NCBI RefSeq assembly: GCF_000003815.2
Contig: NC_049995.1
Coordinates: forward strand, 10,848,227 to 10,912,226
DNA: 64,000 nucleotides
Source: Branchiostoma floridae
Taxonomy: Eukaryota > Chordata > Leptocardii > Amphioxiformes > Branchiostomatidae
Direction of reading: 5' to 3'
The notes beneath the pieces were generated by a model. It saw only the letters and a program-made list of their open reading frames with translations, had not been told where the DNA came from and did no database searches. Below, piece by piece: positions 55,272 to 64,000 of the stretch (positions are counted from its first letter, which is position 1; the number at the start of each line of letters is the position of its first letter). A program made the position numbers and the translations under genes.

Positions 55272-58200
55272 ATGGCGACCACCGTGAATCCAGACTTGCG
55301 GAAGGAGAGAGAAAATGCAAGTTTTGTCCCAGAGAAGATCACAAACTTCCTGTACGGTGGTCCGGAGAGAGTTCAGAAGAAGAGGGAACTAGGTAAGGCC
55401 AAGGACAGGCCTTTGTTTTGTTTTTAAACCTCCTTGGTAAGGCTAAATGCAAAGAATCAAGTGAAGTTGGGTCCTTTCGGCGGTCTGCATAAACACCACA
55501 AACGACCACAAACAACCACAAACGACTCTAATAAGCAGTGTACATGTATATGAAACAACGACCTTGTGTGGCGAACTGGAGACAATGTTTATACATTTGT
55601 GAATTTAAAAAACGAAGCAAGGCCTACGTATTCACCAGTAATTTCGTGTTAGTCCGCTGGTTTCAAGATCGAAGCAAGCGTCAAGTAAGCAATTCTCGCA
55701 GCTTCAAGCAGTCGAAAATGAGGTCATGGGAGACTTTGTCCAGGCTATACTATGACATGTATAGTCGTTACTGGAAAGTTTTTTTGTCCTCATAGGACGG
55801 AATGTTTAGCTGCGGGCCACTTTTCTATGTCGAAAAGAGCATGATATTCTGTCCTTCTAATATGAAAATTTAAGTTCTATTCTGTATCTCGCTCTATGTC
55901 ATAGACACGTAGCTATACAGGCACTAGTTTTATTACACTGAAAGACCTGGCACACCTAACATTTGCACATATACCTGCAATTAATCTGTGAATTCAGTAC
56001 AATTCATATAATAGCAAGTGTGTTCTCTGTTACATCACAAAAATTGGAAATTAGCTCTTTTATTTATAAAAGTGACAGCTCAACTGGATTTAGATTACTT
56101 AGATTCCTTTTTTTACCAGCGTCCCTTGCCCTGAATGACCCCGACTACCACCATGAAGACTTGAACTTCATGTCACGAGAACAGCAGTATGAGACCTGCC
56201 TGAAAAAGAGTTTGCTGATGACGACAAAAATAAAGCAACTGAAGATTGATGCAGTAGATGAACATTTCTACAGAAGGCAAGTCTGGATTTTCTTTTCATC
56301 AAGAACTTTAACAGTAACCTAAGTACTAGTATTGCATTGGCTCAGGTTAAGCATTGTTGCCCTGAGGAAGGGAACAAGCGGTCACAGAAACATTGGCTCA
56401 TGCAAATACATATTAACATAGAATACAACACAGGGTATTCCACATCACCCCACGTATGGCCTGACCGCAGGTCGGATCACCCGAAGGCTGGAGGGCGATC
56501 CGACCACTGGGAAGGCCGGGACCAGAGGGCGATATGGAATACCCTGTGTTGTATTTTATTCATATCATGAGTCATGACATCTCCAGCGAAGTTTAATGCA
56601 AAAAAGAGCAAAAAATGTGACATCAACTAGGCAAACAGTTGAACAGCTGTTTGAATTTTCGACAGCAGTGCACACTGGCAAGTTCCAATTGTTGGATGGT
56701 ATAGATCCTGGGCCGATCTGAATACTGGTACAGATATCGAAAGTAAATACGGCCAGAGTATGATATCACGTATGTTCCTGTGAATGAAGAACTCTGTTAT
56801 ACAGTCATTTGAGTTATTAACCTGCTGAAATTATTCACAGTAGAAGCTTGGTACAAAGCCTGGCAAAACAGTGGATTACATGTATTACTAGTATATAATA
56901 AGTTCTTTGTATCTTCACTGCAGTGCTGTTACAGGGCCAAGTCCAGATCCCCTTGGTCTACATGTAGGGATGTTCCTGCCCACTCTGTATGGACAGGCCA
57001 CACAAGAACAGAAGGAAAAGTGGCTGAACTTAGCGGAGAACTATGTCATCATTGGCACCTATGCACAGACAGAGATGGGACATGGTAAGACATCCTAATA
57101 ATTATACTGTTTGCTTGCAAATAGGGGAACACCCATATGTTCTGACAACCCTGTGCTCTGACAACCCTATGGATTGACACCTCAATATCCCGATGGCCCT
57201 CTGCTCAGACACCCCTATGTTCCGACACCCCTATGTTCCTACACCCCTCTGCTCAGACACCCCTATGTTCCTGCACCCCTCTGCTCAGACACCCCTATGT
57301 TCCTACACCCCTCTGCTCAGACACCCCTATGTTCCTACACCCCTCTGCTCGGACACCCCTATGTTCCTACACCCCTCTGCTCAGACACCCCTATGTTCCT
57401 GCACCCCTCTGCTCAGACACCCCTATGTTCCTACACCCCTCTGCTCAGACACCCCTATGTTCCTACACCCCTCTGCTCAGACACCCCTATGTTCCTACAC
57501 CCCTCTGCTCAGACACCCCTATGTTCCTACACCCCTCTGCTCTGATGCCCGTATGTTCTGACGCTCCTTATCCTCCAAAATACACCCAAAATATTTCCTT
57601 CCAAAATCTGAACAATAAGAAAAATCCAGGGAAAAAAATTAATTTTTTTACAGTTTTGATGCAAAACTATTAGTATTTAGATGGTTGTGCTGTATGGTGT
57701 TTTACTTTTTCTCATCCAATGCAAAGGAACGTTTCTTCGAGGTCTGGAAACGACGGCGACCTTTGACCCTAAGACCCAGGAGTTCATCCTCAACACTCCA
57801 ACTCTTACAGCATCCAAATGGTGGCCTGGTGGATGTGAGTTGTATCTTAGTATATGATTTTACCTTTGCTTACCTTGTTTCCTATTGGACATCCAAAATT
57901 GTCCAGTTTCTCCCAGATCACTTCAGTGTCACTGACAAAAGATAGTGGATGCTATGTAACAGTATGTAACACTCAATATTGTGTCTTTGTGACCTTATGC
58001 AGTGGGTAAGACGTCCAACTACTGTGTCCTGATGGCTCAGCTGTACATCCAAGGCAAGTCTTACGGCCCCCATCCCTTCATGGTGCAGATCCGCAGTCTC
58101 CAGGACCACAAGCCTCTGCCTGGTACGTTTGTTTGTTTGTAGGCTTATTTATGACAAAACAAAACAGAAGTGTACAGTTCTGGCTTGGGAAGCTTTTGAG

Positions 58201-61200
58201 ACGCACTCTGTCTCTTTATCAACCTGTAAGATCTTGTCTTGGAGTTTCTTTGTCACATGACAGCTGAAAGATGTTGTCAGTCATAAACAGGTCTGAGATA
58301 GTGATGTCCCCTGTCCTTGTTTAAGGTGATTTGTTGTCGGCAGATCAAGATTGCCTCCCTGACACTCTCACAGACCAGTCGGGATCCTGGTCAAAAGCTT
58401 TAACATTGTCCCAGTCTATCCTCTGACGATCCTTGCTGACATGTTCCACCACAGGTGATGACAACCCGTAGACAGGCTTGTAGTGCTCTAAATGTCTTTG
58501 ATCACAATGGACCACTAGTACTGACTTTATTTGGGAAGAGTGCAGTACAAAAGGGGATGGACATATTTTGCTGATATGCTAATCATTTTTTTCTTTGTCT
58601 AGGAGTGACTGTTGGTGATATAGGACCAAAGTTTGGTTATGACGTTATAGACAACGGGTTCCTGGCACTGAGGAATGTCAGGATCCCCAGGGAAAACATG
58701 CTTATGAAGCACTCAAAGGTCAGTTTCAGTATTTTTACAGATGGATTTCCAGCTTTTCCCATAATACATGTTTAAGGAACCTCCTCAAATGCACAACCCC
58801 TATTTTATGTCCCTTCCCAATCAGTTGCAGCCCCAACTGTGATTTGTATATGTATCTATCTAAGTATATAGCTAGTATACTGCCATTCAGTGTAACACAC
58901 CAGCTTTGCTGGCATGCAGCACAGGAGCAGCTGGCTATATTATACTGAAGGACCCGTCACACCTGTATTTTGCACATCTGTCTGCAAATGCTCTTTAAAA
59001 CTATCCAATAAAGATGCTTCTACTGTGTTTGGCGATTACAAATTCCACTCTAGGATAGTTCTGGGAAAATAAAAATTTTTTAACACATCAATCTTTGGTT
59101 AGTAACTCTGGTACTTGAAGATACGACTATTTCTTGTTCTCTATTGAGCTGGTATTAGGTACTTATCAGTCGGTACGTCCACCAGTTTGTTGGTCATTTT
59201 GTACATGATGCAAAGTCTGGACATTTTCCTGGTGTCTTCAACAGATACCTTTCCTGTGATTGAACCAGGTCTCCCAGGTAACAATTGATTGGAGCCAGAA
59301 GCTCAGCTGTGAGGCTGCTGCCAGTTGAGCTACAGGGACATCCGTATGCATTGTCACAGGGTTTAAGTAAATGTACAATGTATTTCCTTTCAAATCCCTT
59401 AGTGACGTCATTGTTTTGTTGTGTTCTTTTAGGTAGCACCAGATGGTACATACGTGAAGCCACCCAGTTCCAAGTTGGCTTATGGCACGATGGTTTTTGT
59501 CCGAGCAACGATTGTCAACGACTCAGCTATGGCTTTGTCCATAGCAACCACCATAGCGATCCGGTACAGTTGTGTTCGCCGGCAGTCAGAGATGAAGCCT
59601 GGGTGAGTTAAACTGCCTTGTAACATACACTCCTTATAATTTATATTGTTGCAATGAATGTAACCATATCATTTATTTTAGTAAAGTCTAAAGTCTTGTA
59701 GAAATCATCATCATCTATATTTCCATTTTCTTCAACAACCAACTAGTGCAATGGCAAAGTGGGTAGAATATGTTTGCCTTGCATTTACTAAATGATTTAG
59801 TATTTCATGTGTTCATTGCCCAGTGGAGTCATACCAAAGACTTAAGAAATGGTACACGCTGCTTTCTCTGCTCAGCTCTCAGTATTTGAGAAAGAGTAGT
59901 TGAACACACACACAACTACAAGTGGACTAGTCCCCTACTGTAGTGATTTAACAAAAGTTGGTTACAGAAACAGAGATGGATTTGCCACCCTATACACTCT
60001 CTGGTGCAGGATGGACTTAACTAAACTTTTCTTAAAACAAAGGTGGCTCACTCAGTGACATAGAGTACTGCTTTTTTGTTAGTCTTGTAGTGTTCGATTT
60101 GTTAGGGTTTTTGACCACTTATAATATTTCTTAAATTCTTCCCCATCCTCCCAGCCACCCTGAGCCCCAGGTGTTGGACTATGTGACCCAGCAGTACAAG
60201 TTGTTCCCCTACCTGGCTGCTGCCTACGCCTTCTGGCTCACAGGACAAACCATGATGTCTGTTTACATGACATCTTCCAGCCGGATTTCTAAGGGGGACA
60301 TCAGTGTCCTACCTGAGGTAATGTATAGGAGAAAAGATGTACTTCGTAGTCATAAGATTTTGGAACATATATTGTGACAGACATTTAGGGGACCCTGAGT
60401 TGAATCTCAGCTTTGTTGCTCACCCGATGTGCATGGTACAGGAAAGGGTTGCAGTCCTTAGGACGAGATGCTATGCCTTGGTCCCATATTCATTGTACTT
60501 GTCAAAAGAACTTTTCCCATTACAATGAACTTGCAAATAAGTTTATATATTGGCTGTCTTCTCTCTCTCAACTAGTGGAAGAATAGCTCTTCAGTACGTA
60601 ATCTAATCACCAAGAATTCACTTTCTAATGCATGACATGCAACTTCAGATATTCAAGACACTTTGGAAAGCAGGAAGAATTCCAACCTCTTTATGTGGGT
60701 CAGCCATTAGCAGCGCGAGCTGCATAGACTGACCTGTGTAATGAGTTGTGTCATTGTGAAGAAAGAAAGAAAGAAAGAAAGAAAGAACCATATGTTAGAA
60801 GAGCTATAAAATTCCTTTGCAAAGTCCTATCTGAGGAGTACATGTATGTGTCTTGTCATGATAAGAAAAGATGATTTGTGCCTAAGTGTAAGGACATGGT
60901 GCAGGTGAACCAAGACTGCATGAAGTGTTTGGTACTGAATTCCATCCACATCTTAATGTACCAAAATCCTTGCCTTTTGACAGCTCCATGCCCTTTCCGC
61001 CGGTCTGAAGGCTCTGTCATCGTGGGTGGCCAATGTGGGAATGGAGGAGTGTCGTCTGGCGTGTGGAGGACACGGGTACTCTCACGCCAGCGGGCTGCCC
61101 CGTCTGTACGCTAACTTGACTCCTGGGGCAACTTACGAGGGAGAGAACACCGTCATGATGCTTCAAACAGCGAGGTAAGCTCTACATCATTGGTAACTTT

Positions 61201-63512
61201 ATTTACAAAACCTGAAAAAGTCGACTTTTTCCGTCCCACTACCACTCAGCGGTAAATGTTGTTGATTTTCATTATCAACTATGTCATTTTATGCTCACTA
61301 GAATACGTTGCAGCTTTATGCTATAAAGTTCAGACTTGGGGGGGGGGGGCAGACGGGGTTTCAGTGCTGTCCCAACAGAAAAATTTCCATCTCAAAACAA
61401 AGGACAACCCTGAATGTACGTAATGCTGATAATTATAAAGTGTGTTCTCTGACTTTCATTTCATGTCTATGCCCACTCCAAAAATTTAAAGTAAGAACAT
61501 TGAACACAGAATCAGCCTTTTTTGCCAGAAGAATAAATTGAAACCATCTTCATCAGGCATTTACAACCATCCATCAACAGAATGTGGGGAACCATAGACT
61601 TTCTGCAACTTACAAATGTACATGTTCTATCAGCACAATGTGACAGAAGCAGTCAATTGCTCATTCTTTGACAAAGATTCCAGTTGGGTGGTTAAAAATT
61701 TGGTAAAGTCGAAGATTTGTGTTAGAAATTACAGTTCAATTTTAATCCAGTATCGCATTGTTTTGTTTCACCCCAGGTACCTGATGAAGAGTTATAACCA
61801 GTCCCTGCAGGGTGAGAAGCTGGCTGGTTCGGTGGCGTACCTGTCCGGTGTACAGCCGGTTCCTGCAGCCGGTAGAACCAGGAACATGCTGGATCTGGGG
61901 GCTCTATGTGATGCCTTCAGACACAGGGCTGCAAGGTAGGGATCGAAAATTGATTTTCTTGAATTTGCTAATGAATTATTAGTTTGCTGCGTCTACTGTC
62001 AGCTTTCTTTGATGCGGTGTATGTTTCTAGAAACAGAAATGACCTCAAATGCTCTATGATACTCCTGAAACACTTGAGAAACAGGCAAGGTAGCAGTTTA
62101 CTTATTAAACTGGATAAAAGTTGGAAACGGTGACAGACATTTCAGACAGCACTTTGTCAGTGACTGGATGAATATCTGGTTTACCAACTTTTGACCAAAA
62201 CTCTGAATTGATATGTCATATATATTGAGATGAAGATAATTCTAAGAAGCTTCAATAGAAGACTAAGTCAAGACAAGCTCCTGCTGTTTGAGTGTAGGAG
62301 CTTGTGTTGTCTTGCAGGGGTGGTAGCCAGGGCAAAGTCCAAGTGCCAGAAAGTTTAAAATCTAAACCTCTCCGATTGAGGGTTCCAGAAACAGTTGTGT
62401 TTGAAGAATTTTTGTGTTTGTGTTTGTCTTGTCTTCAAGGCTGGTCCATGAGGCCGCCATGCAGCTGAGAAATGAAAGGCAGGCAGGGAAGGACCAACCG
62501 GATGCCTGGAATGCTGCATCTGTGGACCTCGTCAAGGCAGCAATGGTGAGAGAATCTTTATCAAAGCCCATTGCAATTGGAGAATTGTGTAACAGTTAGT
62601 GTTTCATTTGGCAAATAATAGTGGACATTATCATCGGTTGACGTGCTTACACACGACAGGGTTATACTGCCTCTTATGAGGTGACATACCCTTTCGCTGG
62701 TTGAATACAAGACGGGATGCACCAGGTCTCCTGTCAGGGTGAGTGATGTAAAATCACTGTGTGGCTAATGCGGTATAGAGGTACGCCAGGCCTCCATCCG
62801 GGTGATTTGTAGTGAATCAACAACTCCAGACAGTATAGTTTGCACCATCGCACACTGGGGCAAGCCTCATCTCTTTTTTTTGAATGGTGTGATGAGTCCT
62901 TTAATGTGTGTGAGGTATGACTCTCCTCAAACATGGGACATCCATCTAACATCCCTAGCCAAAAGTAGGTAGTTCTCATTTTTACCTGAGTGAAGTGGGC
63001 ACAACATCAGTGACACGACAGTAGTGGACTACATCAAGCCAACCTTACACACTCATACCACATCTTCAGAAAAGATGCCACATAGTTCCATTTCAGAACT
63101 ACTTTATTCAAGCCCACCACCAGACTTTTTTTGCCTTCAAGTTGTGTCTGTGTTACAGTGTTTCATCTTCCATGCAAAAAGTTTCTGAGCATGATGTACA
63201 ACCTACCTACCTACCTAACAACCTACCTACCTACCTACCTAACAGTTACTATCAAATTATGAACTCTAAGCAAGTAGAGAGAAAATGAGTTATACAATGA
63301 AAATGTCCCAACTTTTCATTGAAGTAAGAACTCAAAGACTTACTTCTACTATTTATCATTGCCAGGCCCACAGTCAGTACTTTGTGGTGAAGAACTTTGC
63401 GGAGCGGCTGACAGACTCCAGACTGGACAGCTCCATCTCTGCTGTCCTGACCAGGCTGTGTCAGCTGCACGCTCTACATGGACTGGTCACAAACAGCGGA
63501 GACTTTCTGGAG
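55272..63512 (+). CDS. Peroxisomal acyl-CoA oxidase, ACOX1-type, copy B (3' end off window)
   Basis: Exons: 55272-55392, 56120-56276, 56924-57084, 57727-57834, 58003-58122, 58603-58718, 59433-59602, 60155-60317, 60984-61174, 61777-61935, 62440-62545, 63366-63512. They total 1719 nt (573 codons) in phase; the last two exons expected from copy A lie beyond 64000. Start [13 protein letters not shown]. Same flavoenzyme marks as copy [41 protein letters not shown] and YEGENTVMM, with the catalytic glutamate at about residue 424. Exon 2 is one codon shorter than in copy A, and its donor is GC (GCAAGT). Exons 5 and 8-12 are nearly identical to copy A; exons 2, 4, 6 and 7 are clearly diverged. All residues checked suggest an active enzyme. 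Confidence 0.92.
56422..56554. mobile_element. 133-bp MITE with 21-bp TIRs
   Basis: Perfect inverted ends (56422-56442 and 56534-56554, core ACAACACAGGGTATTCC) enclose a GC-rich hairpin with GGTCGGATC/GATCCGACC. In intron 2 of ACOX copy B. Confidence 0.7.
57187..57545 (+). repeat. 32-bp minisatellite in ACOX copy B intron 3
   Basis: About ten units of ACACCCCTATGTTCCTACAC plus CCCTCTGCTCAG. Open in three plus-strand frames because the unit has no stop; not a gene. Confidence 0.92.
58277..58425 (-). pseudogene. Retroelement ORF tail, frameshifted
   Basis: On the minus strand, [16 protein letters not shown] is followed, after a frame change, by [20 protein letters not shown] and a short end with a stop at 58277. 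This matches the VREAIxIRxxxPxLNxDxG tail common in retroelement proteins, probably Penelope-like. Truncated and inactive, in ACOX copy B between the exons at 58122 and 58603. Confidence 0.5.
59265..59340 (-). mobile_element. tRNA-derived SINE family B, head fragment
   Basis: Reverse complement begins TGTCCCTGTAGCTCAACTGG and continues with CAGCAGCCTCACAG, as in 48573 onward. Body not evident. In ACOX copy B between exons 6 and 7. Confidence 0.6.
59748..59947 (+). mobile_element. tRNA-derived SINE family A, copy 2
   Basis: Plus-strand relative of 27405-27594: AGTGCAATGGC head, GAGTCATACCA, GCTGCTTTCTCTGCTCAG and AACACACA blocks in the same order. The B-box region has decayed here. In an intron of ACOX copy B. 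Confidence 0.65.
60760..60788 (+). repeat. GAAA microsatellite
   Basis: About seven GAAA units in an intron of ACOX copy B. A CTAC-type array of similar size is at about 63204-63242. Confidence 0.9.
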
Positions 63513-64000
63513 GTACTGGCTTCTTTGTATTGTATTGACTTTTCTGTTTTCATGTATACGCCATTTACTCTCCAAAAGTACAAATCAAAAAGCTCCTTTG
63601 ACTATAAACATATATTCAGGATTTCTCCTAACATTATGGCAACTTCCTAGAAATGTCATTGTTTACCAACACAATGCAAGGATTAGTTACTTAACTTTTA
63701 AACTGCCAGAGTTTCAGCACTATAAAATGCTATCAGTGCCAGGGTTACCTCCCAAAGGAACCCCCTGAACAAGGCCGAAGTCCCTAACTTCCGAGGTCTG
63801 TGCACTACGCGTGCGCAAAGTTGCTACTTAGGGGGAATACGCTATCCCGGATATACCTTGGATGCGGCACACAGGACATGTATATGTGTGCCGAATATAT
63901 CCGGGTAATGTACACTCTCATTGGTTGGGCCGACGACTCTCTCTTTGCAGCTACATGTAGGGGCTGAATTTTGAGACAGGATTTAATTGCAAGGGTCTCA
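63513..64000 (+). other. Partial last intron of ACOX copy B
   Basis: No exon 13 before the edge. A hairpin with inverted CCCGGATATA (63846-63855) and TATATCCGGG (63896-63905) plus an inner CGGCACACA/TGTGTGCCG pair resembles a small MITE core. Confidence 0.5.

Noticed and set aside
57174-57673. 120-146 codon Pro/Ser-rich frames on the plus strand
   Set aside because: All three frames are open because of the 32-bp repeat within an ACOX intron.

Overview
This is a eukaryotic, invertebrate-deuterostome-like genomic window with intron-rich genes, GT-AG splicing, dense MITEs, SINEs and minisatellites, and one assembly gap (53283-53690). Gene content and repeat types suggest a lancelet (Branchiostoma). 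That is an inference from family content, not from a species-diagnostic sequence.

Layout. (1) 473-3141, minus: 5' end of a CARD-domain gene that runs off the left edge. (2) 4967-13016, minus: a complete SMYD4-type gene (TPR, MYND, SET, post-SET, C-terminal TPR), 7 coding exons, 887 codons. (3) 13017-13400: a compact divergent promoter with a full CRE and a YY1-type ATGGCGGC site. (4) 14572-39544, plus: a large gene rebuilt from 24 coding exons (1233 codons) for a coiled-coil, beta-rich (C2-like), four-helix membrane protein that I cannot name with confidence. (5) 39545-44347: tail-to-tail spacer with a 47-bp minisatellite. (6) 44348-54866, minus, and 55272-63512, plus: two peroxisomal acyl-CoA oxidase (ACOX1-type) paralogs, head to head over a 405-bp promoter. 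The minus copy is complete (14 exons, 665 codons, C-terminal AKL). The plus copy runs off the right edge after 12 exons (573 codons). All exon joins were checked for splice dinucleotides and phase; the totals are divisible by three.

The most unusual theme is repeated amplification of exon edges. The SMYD4 MYND exon has four extra partial copies in a minisatellite that resembles its own zinc-ligand coding motif. The large gene has about a dozen decoy copies of one acceptor plus exon start, each ending at an in-frame stop, and also duplicated edges of two other exons. The ACOX pair shows patchy near-identity that looks like gene conversion, and a palindromic nuclear-receptor half-site pair in their promoter recurs in a promoter relic in intron 1. 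The mobile DNA includes a 293-bp-arm palindrome, hammerhead-ribozyme-like cores with covarying stems, a 5S-rRNA-derived SINE, tRNA-derived SINEs, and a composite of two apparently identical 662-bp TTAA-flanked elements.
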